From NCBI GenBank assembly GCA_934636045.1, contig CAKTZP010000006.1, positions 1 to 32,481 on the forward strand: a stretch of DNA of 32,481 nucleotides. Reading direction: 5' to 3'. The notes under the pieces are model-generated. The model was not told the DNA's origin. It saw only the letters and a program-made list of their open reading frames with translations, and ran no database searches. Position 1 is the stretch's first letter; each line of letters begins with the position of its first letter. Source of the DNA: an uncultured Oscillospiraceae bacterium (lineage in GTDB: Bacteria > Bacillota > Clostridia > Oscillospirales > Oscillospiraceae). Below, in pieces: positions 23,820 through 32,383 of this stretch. A program made the position numbers and the translations under genes.

Positions 23820-26027
23820 ATGAACATTATCCATCTAATCTCCGGCGGCGACGTCGGCGGGGCGAAGACCCACGTGCTGTCGCTCCTCGCCGGGCTGAAC
23901 AAGACCGAAAACGTCCATCTCGTCTGCTTTACCGAGGGCGATTTTGCCGCCGAGGCGCGCCAGCTCGGCATTCCGACCACCGTCATCGAGGACAACAATC
24001 TCCTGCGCACGCGCAAGCGCCTGCTGGCCATGATTTTGCATGACAATTATCAGGTCATCCACTGCCACGGCGCGCGCGCGAACATGATGGGCATGCTTCT
24101 GCGCTCCCGCGCGGGCATTCCGGTCATTTCCACCATCCACAGCGACTATCGGCTGGATTACATGGGCCGCCCGCTCGCCGCGCTGACCTACGGCAACATC
24201 AACAAGCTCGCCCTGCGCCAGTTTGACGCGTGGGTAGGCGTCTCCGGTGGGATGACAAAGCTGCTGATCTCGCGCGGCTTCGACCCGCAGCGCATCTATA
24301 CCTTATATAATGGCGTCGATTTTTCCACCGAGCGCCATCCGCTGCCGCGGGAGACGTTCCTCGAGAGCATCGGGCTGCAAACGGCGGCGGACACCGTCGT
24401 GTTCGGCATCGCGGCGCGCATTTCGCCGGTCAAGGACATGACCACGCTCGTCCGCGCCTTTGCCCGCGCGGTCAAGGTCTGCCCGAGCATCCGCCTCGCC
24501 ATTGCCGGCGAGGGCGAGCAGGAGGCCGAGATCCGCGCGCTGGCAGAAAAGCTCTGCCCGCCACAGACGGTCTGCTTTGCGGGCTGGGTGAGTGACATCG
24601 ACAGCTTTTATAACGCGTTGGATGTCAATTTGCTCACCTCTCTGTCCGAAACCTTCCCCTACGCGCTGACCGAGGGCGCGCGGATGCGCTGCGCGACGAT
24701 CGCCTCGGAGGTCGGCGGCGTGCCGTACCTGATCGACGACGGCATCAACGGCCTGCTCTTCCCGGCGCAGGACGACGCGGCGCTGGCCGACTGCATGGTG
24801 CGTCTGGCGCAGGACGCGCCGCTGCGCAGGAAAATGGGCGATGCGCTATACGAAAAGACCCGCCGCGACTTCTCGCTCGAGGCCATGCTGCTCAAGCAGC
24901 GCTCGATTTATGAGACCATCCTGCGCCGCGCCGGACGCGCAGCCTATCTGCGCGACGGCGTGCTGATCTGCGGCGCCTACGGCAAGGGAAATTGCGGCGA
25001 TAACGCAATTTTAAACGCTATTATTTCCCAGCTTCGGCGCGTTGACCCCGATCTGCCCATCTGCGCGCTGAGCCGCGACCCGGCGGAAACGCGCCTCTCT
25101 GCGGGCATCAACGCGATCTACACCTTCAACATCTTCCGTATCGGGCGCCAGATGCGCCGCACGAAGCTCTATATCAGCGGCGGCGGCACGCTGATGCAGG
25201 ACGCCACAAGCACTCGTTCTTTGTTATATTACCTGTTCAGCATCCGGCAGGCGGCCAGAAACGGCTGCCGCGTGATGCTCTATGGCTGCGGCATCGGCCC
25301 GATCTCGCGCCCGCGCAACCAAAGGCGCGCCGCTAAGGTGCTCGACCGCTATGCCGAGATCATCTCCGTCCGCGATCTGTATTCCGAGCAGACCCTGCGC
25401 GCGCTGGGCATCAGCCGCCCGGAGATCCATCTGACCGCCGATCCGGCGCTTCTGATCAGTGTGCCGGACGACATGCAGCGCTATCTGCGCCGCTGCGGGC
25501 TGGACGAGGATGCGCGTTACATGATGATCGCCGTCCGCCCGTGGGAGGGCTTTGCCGAAAAGGCGGCCGCCTTTGCCCAGGCGGCGGACTACGCGCGGAG
25601 CGAATACGGGCTGGTTCCGCTGCTGTACGCCATGGAGCCGGGGCGCGACGAGGCTGCATGCCAAGCCGTCGCCGACGCCATACACTGCAAGCATCTTCAG
25701 CTCCACGCCGGCAGCGATGGCGCAGAGGTCCTCGCGCTGGTGCAGCGGATGTCGCTGGTCGTGTCGATGCGCCTGCACACGCTGATCTTCGCCGCCGGAC
25801 AGGGCGTTCCGATGGTCGGCGTGGTCTACGACCCGAAGGTCAGCGGCTTTTTGGACTACCTCGGCGAGGAGCTGTACCTGCCGCTGCAGGAGGTCACCGC
25901 CGCTGCTCTGTGCGACCTCATCGACGGCGCCATGGCCGAAAAGCCCTTCGCCTCCGACAACATCTCGCGCCTCTGCCGCCTGTCCCAACAAAACGAGCGC
26001 CTCGCCAAGCGCTTGCTGGAGGCGTAA
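23820..26027 (+). CDS. Fusion of a GT4 glycosyltransferase and a CsaB-like polysaccharide pyruvyltransferase
   Basis: The 735-residue protein has two catalytic halves. Residues 1-370 are a GT-B fold family 4 glycosyltransferase: N-terminal GGDVGGAKTHV at 9-19, FGIAARISPVKD near 195-206 and the EX7E motif Glu277/Glu285 in SETFPYALTE. Residues about 378-735 resemble CsaB: GNCGDNAI at 390-397, ISGGGTLMQD at 452-461, GCGIGPI at 489-495, SVRDLYSEQTLRALG, SMRLHT at 649-654 and PMVGVVYDPKVSGFL. CsaB adds ketal pyruvate to secondary wall polymer, the ligand of SLH domains. The fusion could build and pyruvylate the same sugar unit. GAGGTAG precedes the ATG. CsaB is usually a stand-alone protein of about 360-380 residues. 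Confidence 0.9.
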   Translation: MNIIHLISGGDVGGAKTHVLSLLAGLNKTENVHLVCFTEGDFAAEARQLGIPTTVIEDNNLLRTRKRLLAMILHDNYQVIHCHGARANMMGMLLRSRAGIPVISTIHSDYRLDYMGRPLAALTYGNINKLALRQFDAWVGVSGGMTKLLISRGFDPQRIYTLYNGVDFSTERHPLPRETFLESIGLQTAADTVVFGIAARISPVKDMTTLVRAFARAVKVCPSIRLAIAGEGEQEAEIRALAEKLCPPQTVCFAGWVSDIDSFYNALDVNLLTSLSETFPYALTEGARMRCATIASEVGGVPYLIDDGINGLLFPAQDDAALADCMVRLAQDAPLRRKMGDALYEKTRRDFSLEAMLLKQRSIYETILRRAGRAAYLRDGVLICGAYGKGNCGDNAILNAIISQLRRVDPDLPICALSRDPAETRLSAGINAIYTFNIFRIGRQMRRTKLYISGGGTLMQDATSTRSLLYYLFSIRQAARNGCRVMLYGCGIGPISRPRNQRRAAKVLDRYAEIISVRDLYSEQTLRALGISRPEIHLTADPALLISVPDDMQRYLRRCGLDEDARYMMIAVRPWEGFAEKAAAFAQAADYARSEYGLVPLLYAMEPGRDEAACQAVADAIHCKHLQLHAGSDGAEVLALVQRMSLVVSMRLHTLIFAAGQGVPMVGVVYDPKVSGFLDYLGEELYLPLQEVTAAALCDLIDGAMAEKPFASDNISRLCRLSQQNERLAKRLLEA

Positions 26028-26041
26028 TTTCGCAAAAATTG

Positions 26042-26115
26042 AAAAAAGCAAGGCCCCGCTTCGCGCTGCCGAGGACAACAGCCCTCCGGCGCAGGAGCGG
26101 CGTCTTTGCTTTTTT
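26042..26115 (+). other. Long imperfect hairpin after the GT4-CsaB gene
   Basis: AAAAAAGCAA (26042-26051) pairs with TTGCTTTTTT (26106-26115) around a GC-rich, self-complementary middle. It starts 14 bases after the stop and ends in a T run, so it could be a first terminator or a structured 3' RNA. Confidence 0.4.
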
Positions 26116-26122
26116 GTGCAAA

Positions 26123-26152
26123 AAAACGCCCTGCAGCCTGCAGGGCGTTTTA
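26123..26152. terminator. Strong bidirectional terminator
   Basis: A perfect 13-bp stem (AAAACGCCCTGCA with TGCAGGGCGTTTT) has a three-base loop; T runs flank it on both strands. It serves the plus-strand fusion gene and probably the convergent HAD operon. Confidence 0.85.
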
Positions 26153-26154
26153 CA

Positions 26155-26253
26155 TGCTGTCAAAATAGTCCGAATTTGTCATTGCGAGGTCCTGAAAGGG
26201 CCGTGGCAATCTCGCAGAATTGTTTTGAAATTTCGCTAAACTCAGGCGAATTC
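26155..26253. repeat. TCATTGCGAGG...GCCGTGGCAATC repeat, long copy
   Basis: From CTGTCAAAATAGTCCGA through TCATTGCGAGG and CCGTGGCAATCTCGCAGAAT to GCGAATTC, this roughly 95-base element aligns with 32384-32481 with few differences. It fills most of the 26028-26333 gap together with the hairpins. Confidence 0.8.
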
Positions 26254-26333
26254 GAAACATTTTCCACGAGAGTCCCGCGTCGGGCTACGCCCTCCATGGA
26301 ATGACACGGTGTTTTCAGCATCTGCAATTTTCG

Positions 26334-26909
26334 TCACGCGCGGCCGAGGATGGCGTCGACCCGGAGGCAGGAAATTTTTGCGGCAGCGGCAGCCTGAAGG
26401 CCCTCGGGGGAATCCTCAAAGACGATGGCGCGCTCCGGCGGGATGCCGAAGTGGGCCATTGCGAGAAGAAAGCCGTCGGGCGCGGGCTTCTTCTTGGGGA
26501 CGTCCTGCTGGGCGAGGACAAGCTCAAAGGCGCTGAGGCGGCCGAATTTGGTCAGAACGTCGAGGACGCTGCTGCGGTTCGCCGTCGAGACGAGCGCAAT
26601 ATGATACGTCACCGATAGGGCTTCTAATATATCAAAGAGCGCTGCGTTTTCGACGATGCGGTCATAATAGCGCGGGTAGGCCGCAATTTTGTCGCGGTGC
26701 ACCTGCTCAAAAACCTCCGGCGGCGCGCCGGCGGGCAGCAGGTCGGCGAGAAAATCGCGATAGTATCGCCCGTTACAGTACGCGGCGAAATAGTTCTGTT
26801 CCAGCGCAACGCCTTGCCGCGCCAGCGCCTCCTGATAGGCGGCAAAATTGGCAGGCACTGTATCGTAAAGCGTCCCATCAAAATCGAAAATCGCAAGTCT
26901 CTGCTTCAA
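26334..26909 (-). CDS. HAD-superfamily phosphatase
   Basis: The 191-residue protein has all four HAD motifs: DFDGT at 9-13 (Asp9, Asp11), VSTAN with the motif II Ser/Thr, KKKPAPDG with the motif III Lys, and FEDSPEG with the motif IV acids. The small alpha-helical cap resembles phosphoglycolate phosphatase or beta-phosphoglucomutase-like enzymes. The substrate is unknown. It is the last gene of the six-gene glycan operon and overlaps the flippase-kinase fusion in ATGA, which suggests it dephosphorylates an intermediate of the same pathway. Confidence 0.87.
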   Translation of the reverse strand: MKQRLAIFDFDGTLYDTVPANFAAYQEALARQGVALEQNYFAAYCNGRYYRDFLADLLPAGAPPEVFEQVHRDKIAAYPRYYDRIVENAALFDILEALSVTYHIALVSTANRSSVLDVLTKFGRLSAFELVLAQQDVPKKKPAPDGFLLAMAHFGIPPERAIVFEDSPEGLQAAAAAKISCLRVDAILGRA

Positions 26910-28810
26910 AGCGTTCCCTCCTCAAAGCGGTCATAGATGTCATTCATGATGAGCATCGCCGCCGCAAAATACTGCAGCGCGCCCTTCTCGCTCTTGCGCA
27001 GCCGGTAGGGCAGCAGGCGCAGCCAGTGGATGATTTCGTGATAGTAGACACTGCGGTGCGCCTGCGGGGTCAGGTTTTCGCTCATCCAGCGGTCAAAGCG
27101 CTCTAAAATGGCGCGATAGCGGCCGGTATCGGGCAGAAGGAAGCGGATGGCATTGCCGTCGACCTCGACGCCGCGAACATACCGTAAATATTCATAGCCT
27201 CCGTGAAGCGATTGCAGCAGCTTTGCATAGTCCACGGCGGGCGTCTTGACCGGGTTGTCCGGATTCGGGTCGATGAGGTAAAAGTCGTCGCGCTCCGGAC
27301 GGCAGACGATATTCTCGATCGTAAGGTCGCCGTGCACGACGCAGACCGGATCGTCGCGGAAAATTTCCCACAGGTGCTCCGGGGAGAGCATTGCTTGCAG
27401 CTGCGGCAGACCGCGATAGGTCACGCCGTTGATGGAAAGCGTCTCCGCCTCGCACAGCGCGCGCAGGCTGCGGACAGATGTGATCGTCTGCAGGTTCTTG
27501 GTCACCTTGCTGTCAACATATTGGTCAATTTGATTTCTTGTTACACGCTCGGCGTCTTCCTCGTAAAGGTTCGCCCGCAGCGCCTCGAGCACGCGCTGCA
27601 GGATCGACCAGCTCTTGTCGACCGGCTGACTGTGGATGTACTCAAAGAAGCCGACGGCGGCATTGTCGCAGCGCATGTCGTAGCGATAGGAATAGCGCCC
27701 GCGCTTTTCGCTGCAGATCTCGGGCAGAGGGAGGCGGCCCTGCTCCGCATGGAGCCACGCGACCTGCTGGCTCAGCTTGGTAACGGGACTCGCACCGAAG
27801 GCATACTTGCGGTAAACCGTCCCGCCGGCAGTCATGCAGAGCATGGTGGTCGCGTCAGAATTGCACGAGCAGTCGCGTAAAATGCACACGTCGTCATTCA
27901 TCGACATAAATTCGTGCATGGCCTCGGGCTTTTCGCCCTCAAAATAGGCGTTAAGGAACTGCATCTGCTCCTCCGGCTCCAGATGCGGCAGCAGGCGGCG
28001 GACGTTTTCCGGCTGCTTGGCGCGGCGGCGCAGGAGCAGCGACGTCAGCAGCAGCACCGGCAACGGCAGCAAAATGTAAGCGCACAGCAGCAGCTCCGGC
28101 ACGAGCGGATAGGCGCCGACGGTGGCGACAAAGGTGGAATGCAGCAGCGCGCCGGTGTCAAACATGCCGCGAAATACGTCAATAAAGCCGACTGCCACGC
28201 CCTGCCCGGAGAGCATCTGGGCAAGCAGGAAGTACGAAACGCCGTACATCAGCCACATGACAACCGTGTCCAGTAACAGCTTCCATCCATTGATCTTTCG
28301 GAATAGGTTTTTAAATGACGAAATGAGCGACCAGAGGAACAGCAGCAGGCGGAATTTGATGCGCTCGTTGAAGACCGAGCAGCACGTCAGCGCCAGCCGC
28401 TTGAACGAGCGGCTGCGCAGCGACACCAGCAGCAGGCCGACGAGCAGCACGCCGGTCAAAATGAGATAGCCGAGCGCCGTGCGCAGGATCGCGCGCGCAC
28501 CCGTTGCCAGCGCCAGCACAAGGAAAATCAGTCCTACGCACATCACGTCGAGGAAGCGATCGACAACAATGGTCGCGATGGCATAGCCGTAGCCGTTTTT
28601 CAGCTTGCGGCCGGAGAGCCAGATGCGCACAAGCTCACCGAGGTGGAGCGGCACGTAGAAGCTGACCAGATAGCCCGCGGCCAGCGCGCTGAGGAGCGTA
28701 GAGAGCGGCGCTGTCTCATAAATATTCACAAATCGCCGCCAGCGGATCGCCTTACACACATGCCCGAGCGTCAGAAAGACGACCGCACTCAGAAAATACA
28801 CCGCCGTCAT
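26906..28810 (-). CDS. Fusion of an LPG-synthase-type flippase-like membrane domain and an APH-like kinase domain
   Basis: The 634-residue protein starts with a membrane domain (about 1-262, seven or so spans) like the transmembrane region of lysylphosphatidylglycerol synthase and UPF0104-type proteins, including the HLGELVR segment at 56-62. A soluble part follows; from about 320 it resembles aminoglycoside/choline-kinase-type phosphotransferases, with the catalytic loop VVHGDLTIENIV at 491-502 (Asp495, Asn500) and the metal-binding YLIDPNP with Asp514. The kinase part would phosphorylate a small alcohol or sugar at the inner membrane face. Whether the domains work on one substrate is unknown. 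The ATG overlaps the nucleotidyltransferase stop and the TGA overlaps the HAD start. Confidence 0.82.
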   Translation of the reverse strand: MTAVYFLSAVVFLTLGHVCKAIRWRRFVNIYETAPLSTLLSALAAGYLVSFYVPLHLGELVRIWLSGRKLKNGYGYAIATIVVDRFLDVMCVGLIFLVLALATGARAILRTALGYLILTGVLLVGLLLVSLRSRSFKRLALTCCSVFNERIKFRLLLFLWSLISSFKNLFRKINGWKLLLDTVVMWLMYGVSYFLLAQMLSGQGVAVGFIDVFRGMFDTGALLHSTFVATVGAYPLVPELLLCAYILLPLPVLLLTSLLLRRRAKQPENVRRLLPHLEPEEQMQFLNAYFEGEKPEAMHEFMSMNDDVCILRDCSCNSDATTMLCMTAGGTVYRKYAFGASPVTKLSQQVAWLHAEQGRLPLPEICSEKRGRYSYRYDMRCDNAAVGFFEYIHSQPVDKSWSILQRVLEALRANLYEEDAERVTRNQIDQYVDSKVTKNLQTITSVRSLRALCEAETLSINGVTYRGLPQLQAMLSPEHLWEIFRDDPVCVVHGDLTIENIVCRPERDDFYLIDPNPDNPVKTPAVDYAKLLQSLHGGYEYLRYVRGVEVDGNAIRFLLPDTGRYRAILERFDRWMSENLTPQAHRSVYYHEIIHWLRLLPYRLRKSEKGALQYFAAAMLIMNDIYDRFEEGTL

Positions 28811-29535
28811 GGCTGTACCTCAAAAAACGGGTGGCGCGAGGCGGCCTCATACTCCTCCGGCGTGCCGAAGGAGATGTGCAGCGCCGTCGGCAGGGTGCGG
28901 ACGGTCTTGCCGTCGGCGATCATTTCATTGAAGACGCCGCTCATGAAAAATTCGGCATAGCGGCAGGTCTCGAGATAGCGCGCAGCATAGCGGTCGAAAT
29001 CGGCCTTGCGGCCGAAATAGTAGGCGCCGCAGATGGCCTCGCTGCTGATGGCCTCCTTTTCCGCCGTGCGAACAACCCTTCCGCCGGCGTCCTTCTGCAC
29101 GAAGCTGTAGCACGGCTCCGTCGCTTCAAAGGTCAGGAGCATGCCGTCCGGACGCGCTGCAAGCGGCGCAAAGCTTTGGCAGGTAAATAGATGGTCGCAG
29201 TCGTTAAACAGGACAGGCACGTCGTCGGGCAGGCCCTTGACGCCCTCCATACAGGTCAGGACGGCGCCGCGCAGGACGCGGTCGAGGACAACAATCTCCG
29301 CATCGGGGAAAAAGCGGCGGATCTCCCGGTCGATTCCAAAGCGGACGGTGTGCTCGCGCAGCACCACAAAGCGCAGCCCGGCCAGCGGAAGCTTGCCGAT
29401 CACGCTCATCGCCGCCCAGTAGAAAAACGGCTTGCCGTGCAGGGAGATCAGCGGCTTTGGGCATTCATAGCCGTCGTTAAAAAAGCGGCTGCCCGCGCCC
29501 GCCGTGGGCATGATCAGATACGTGTTTGTCTTCAT
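28807..29535 (-). CDS. Sugar- or alcohol-phosphate nucleotidyltransferase
   Basis: The 242-residue protein is an NTP_transferase-family enzyme: IMPTAGAGSRF at 8-18, CPKPLI at 25-30, and the metal-binding NDCDH at 111-115. It lacks a C-terminal hexapeptide domain, so its length resembles cytidylyltransferases such as LicC or short hexose-1-phosphate nucleotidyltransferases. It would activate a phosphorylated building block with CTP, UTP or another NTP. The start at 29535 overlaps the GT2 stop (ATGA), with GGAGGG six bases upstream; the frame is open to 29709 inside the GT2 gene without homology. Its neighbours are a kinase-like fusion and a HAD phosphatase. Confidence 0.87.
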   Translation of the reverse strand: MKTNTYLIMPTAGAGSRFFNDGYECPKPLISLHGKPFFYWAAMSVIGKLPLAGLRFVVLREHTVRFGIDREIRRFFPDAEIVVLDRVLRGAVLTCMEGVKGLPDDVPVLFNDCDHLFTCQSFAPLAARPDGMLLTFEATEPCYSFVQKDAGGRVVRTAEKEAISSEAICGAYYFGRKADFDRYAARYLETCRYAEFFMSGVFNEMIADGKTVRTLPTALHISFGTPEEYEAASRHPFFEVQP

Positions 29536-30335
29536 TCCAATCCCTCCGGATGCTGTTCTGCAATCACCGTAAAGCGATAATCGCGGCGCGCGTCCTGACA
29601 CGGAGCAAAGAGCCTCCTGCGCCGGAACAGATACTGTCCCAGCAGGCGCAGCATCCGCCGCGTCTGCGCGGCCAGCTTGGCGTTGCTGACCTGATCCTCC
29701 TCGCGCCACGAGAGGGGGAAGAAAGCAAAGCGCGAGCGGCTATAGACGCCGTACAGCAGCAAATAAACATTAAATGTCAAATCATTCGGGAACGGCAGGT
29801 AGAATTCCGAGCGTAGGTAGTCCGTGCGATAGTAGTTCAGCCCCGCGCCGAGGTCGGTAATGCGGCGGCCGGTGCAGACGGAAAAGATCGCGTTAAATAC
29901 ATGGTTGCCGAAAATGCGGAAGCCGCTGTAGTTGACCAGCCGCGCACCCTTGGCAAAGCGCGAGCCGAGAAAGGAGTCGAACCGCTGCGCCGTGCCGTTT
30001 TGCAGATACGGCACGAGGTCGGCCAGATCGCCCTGATCGTCGCCGTGGAGCACCACGACGGCGTCAAAGCCGTTCTTTAACGCGTATTCAAACGCAACCT
30101 TATGAGAGCCTCCGAGGCTGTAGTTTTCACAGTTCTGAACGACCGTAACCGGGATGGCGAGCGCACCGACAGCCTCCCCGGCTGCGTGGAGACTGCCGTC
30201 GGTGCTGCGGTTGTCGACGACGAGCACCTGCGAAAAGAGCCGCTGCGCCTCACCGAGCGCCGCGATGCGGTGCAGGACGCGCGGGATCTGCTTTTCGCAG
30301 TTGTACATCGGGATGAAAATCAGAATTTTATCCAT
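29532..30335 (-). CDS. Family 2 glycosyltransferase (DPM1/GtrB-like)
   Basis: The 267-residue protein is a GT-A fold glycosyltransferase with FIPMYNCEKQIPRVL at the N-terminus, VVDNRSTDGS at 39-48 and the metal-binding HGDDQGD at 97-103. The sequence resembles dolichol-phosphate-mannose synthase-like enzymes that load sugar onto undecaprenyl phosphate. It lacks the two C-terminal membrane spans of GtrB. GGAGGGGAAAC precedes the ATG. It overlaps the GtrA gene by eight bases, a typical partnership. Confidence 0.9.
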   Translation of the reverse strand: MDKILIFIPMYNCEKQIPRVLHRIAALGEAQRLFSQVLVVDNRSTDGSLHAAGEAVGALAIPVTVVQNCENYSLGGSHKVAFEYALKNGFDAVVVLHGDDQGDLADLVPYLQNGTAQRFDSFLGSRFAKGARLVNYSGFRIFGNHVFNAIFSVCTGRRITDLGAGLNYYRTDYLRSEFYLPFPNDLTFNVYLLLYGVYSRSRFAFFPLSWREEDQVSNAKLAAQTRRMLRLLGQYLFRRRRLFAPCQDARRDYRFTVIAEQHPEGLE

Positions 30336-30765
30336 GTTTCCCCTCCGTGATCCGTTTGAGAACGAAGAAATTGCAGAGCATGGTAACGGGCGTGATCAAA
30401 AGCTTTGCCAGCAGCTTGGTGTTTTCCTCCAGCACGGGCACCGCCTGCACGAAGCCCAGCGACGCCAAAAGCCGGTCGAGCCACGCCGCCAAGAACGACA
30501 CCGCCGTAACCAAAATCACCTGATATCCAACATAGAGCAGGTATTTTTGCGGCATTGTCAGGCGTCCGGGGCGGTTTTCCAGAATTTTTTTGGTCGAAAC
30601 GAAGAAGACGAACGTCACCGAGACCAGCGAGCTGAGGTAGTTTGCGCCGACAACCGGGAAGCCCAGCGCCTTGGTCAGCACCGTGTAAATCGCAAGGTCG
30701 ATCAGCCAGCCGACGCCGGAAACCAGCACAAAGCGCAGGAGCTTTTCAAGCAGTTTTTTTCGCAT
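30328..30765 (-). CDS. GtrA-family membrane protein
   Basis: The 145-residue protein has four membrane spans and the GtrA signature RFVLVSGVGWLIDLAIYTVL at 11-30. GtrA proteins are thought to flip undecaprenyl-phosphate-linked sugars across the membrane. The start at 30765 has GGAGG seven bases upstream and lies within the last 20 bases of the upstream gene; a longer frame to 30831 has no signal. It is placed directly before the GT2 gene that would supply its substrate. Confidence 0.9.
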   Translation of the reverse strand: MRKKLLEKLLRFVLVSGVGWLIDLAIYTVLTKALGFPVVGANYLSSLVSVTFVFFVSTKKILENRPGRLTMPQKYLLYVGYQVILVTAVSFLAAWLDRLLASLGFVQAVPVLEENTKLLAKLLITPVTMLCNFFVLKRITEGKHG

Positions 30766-32227
30766 TGGAACGCCTCCGCAGCAGCGCAATGACCCCGACG
30801 AGCAGGAAGAACCAGCCGAGCAAAAAATCAACGTAAAAATATTTTACATATGCCGCCGGCATCAGCAGAAAGACGATGGCAAAATTGGCCAGTCCGCCGC
30901 CGGCCAGCCAAAAGACCAGCCAGCGCCGCCGCAGCAGGCCGTACAGGCAGGCTCCAAGCACGAAAATCGTCGGGATGCTCGGCCAATAGGTCACATGCAC
31001 AGCACTTTTTACTGCCGCGCCGAGGCCGGAAAGGGAGACGGGGTACTGCCGGTGGACGTAGCCAAACGCGCCGCACTGCGCCCTCAGGTACACCAGCGGG
31101 TGGTGCAGGACGACACGCTTCACCGCCGCGCAGAAGCGCTCCTGCGCCGCGTAATCCGCCTTCTCAACACCGTCCATAACGTAGGCCTGATAGTAATTTT
31201 CGTCGCCAAGGCGTTCGTTGTAATCTTTTATCGTGTCAAATTTCAGATAGGCCTCGATGTCCGCGCGCTCGTCGGCAACGTCCGCCTCGGTCAGGCCGTT
31301 GCGGAACATGTTGCAGATCAGATAGCCGCACAGTGGCTTGGTGCGCAGGCTGAGCCCCGCCTCCGAGTCCGCGTAGGCCTGCAGCTGCGGCAGGAACACG
31401 AGGACGAGCGTCAGCGCGTAGACGGCCAGCTTTTTCCACAGGCCGTCGGCGCGGCGCACACGGTAAGCGACGCAAATTAAAATTGCGCCGAGCACCGTAA
31501 GGTAAATCCCCTCCGACCGCCAAAACGCCAGCACACCGACCAGCGCGCTGAGCCAGACCAGCTCCGGCGCAGTCAGGCGCTTGCCGTCGCGCCAGTCGTA
31601 GTAGAGCTTTGCGGCAAAGAAGAGGTAGGCCATCCCATAGGTCGGCAGCCGGTGGGCCGAGACGCCGAGATCGAGCGTCAGCGGCAGGAGGAACAGGAGA
31701 TAGAGCAGCAGCCCCCATTTTCCGCTTTGCTTGACCTGTCGCGAGACGCAATAGCCGCAGATGAGCGCCTGCAGCAGCATTTTGATCAGCACCGGGCCGA
31801 GGTAATGCGGCACGGCCATCAGGCACGTGATCCAGTAAAAGCCGGACAGGTAGTTGAACCAATAGGCGTAGCTGTCCAGCCGGATGGCGCGCTCGTAAAG
31901 GTTCCGCTCGTCGGCGACGAGCGCATAGGGGCGCACCAGCAGCATCCACAGCACCAGCACCGCGAGGTACGGCAGGGCGCAGCACAACGTCCGGCGCTCC
32001 TGCGAGGCGCGGCGCTCCGGGTCGAGCAGCGCCCGCCAGAGCAGCCGCCAGAAGCCGAACAGCGCAGCCAAAAGCAGCAGCTTGCACAGCAGATAATTCA
32101 GAAAATGCGCCGTCGGCGCGACCTCCAGCACCAGCCGCTCCGTTGCAAATGTCGTCAGCCAGTGCGCCAGCGCGACCGCCGCCGGGATGGCCTCGCGCCT
32201 GCGCCGCGCCGTGGAAAGGATCTGCAT
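30746..32227 (-). CDS. Polytopic membrane protein, possibly a GT-C-type glycosyltransferase
   Basis: The 493-residue protein has about 11 to 12 membrane spans. An acidic segment (VADERNLYERAIRLDSYAYW) lies in an early outer loop and a large soluble loop near the C-terminal third contains GDENYYQAYVMDGV. The layout, together with the GtrA and GT2 genes next to it, suggests the third part of a GtrABC-like set: a GT-C enzyme that takes sugar from undecaprenyl phosphate on the outer face. No family-specific motif proves this. The start at 32227 has AGGAGGG eight bases upstream; an extension to 32269 is unlikely. It is the first gene of the six-gene operon, with a strong promoter at 32284-32312. 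Confidence 0.75.
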   Translation of the reverse strand: MQILSTARRRREAIPAAVALAHWLTTFATERLVLEVAPTAHFLNYLLCKLLLLAALFGFWRLLWRALLDPERRASQERRTLCCALPYLAVLVLWMLLVRPYALVADERNLYERAIRLDSYAYWFNYLSGFYWITCLMAVPHYLGPVLIKMLLQALICGYCVSRQVKQSGKWGLLLYLLFLLPLTLDLGVSAHRLPTYGMAYLFFAAKLYYDWRDGKRLTAPELVWLSALVGVLAFWRSEGIYLTVLGAILICVAYRVRRADGLWKKLAVYALTLVLVFLPQLQAYADSEAGLSLRTKPLCGYLICNMFRNGLTEADVADERADIEAYLKFDTIKDYNERLGDENYYQAYVMDGVEKADYAAQERFCAAVKRVVLHHPLVYLRAQCGAFGYVHRQYPVSLSGLGAAVKSAVHVTYWPSIPTIFVLGACLYGLLRRRWLVFWLAGGGLANFAIVFLLMPAAYVKYFYVDFLLGWFFLLVGVIALLRRRSNAKKTA

Positions 32228-32283
32228 CCTCGCCGCCCTCCTATCATCCGACCGGAGACCGCCGGTCATAAATTCTCAAGGCT

Positions 32284-32312
32284 ATCATACCGCATTATCC
32301 CACATTTTTCAA
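32284..32312 (-). promoter_or_regulatory. Predicted promoter of the six-gene glycan operon
   Basis: On the minus strand TTGAAA (32312-32307) and TATGAT (32289-32284) are 17 bases apart, about 60 bases before the first gene. Confidence 0.75.
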
Positions 32313-32349
32313 CGAAAATCGAAAAAATACCGCCGGATGCGAAGGGAAA

Positions 32350-32379
32350 CGCCCCCTCCCGCTTCGGCGGGAGGGGGCG
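32350..32379. repeat. Perfect GC hairpin near the right edge
   Basis: CGCCCCCTCCCGC pairs with GCGGGAGGGGGCG around a TTCG loop (13 bp). There is no T run, so a terminator is unlikely; it is probably another intergenic palindrome or the end of a neighbouring unit. Confidence 0.6.
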
Positions 32380-32383
32380 GCAA

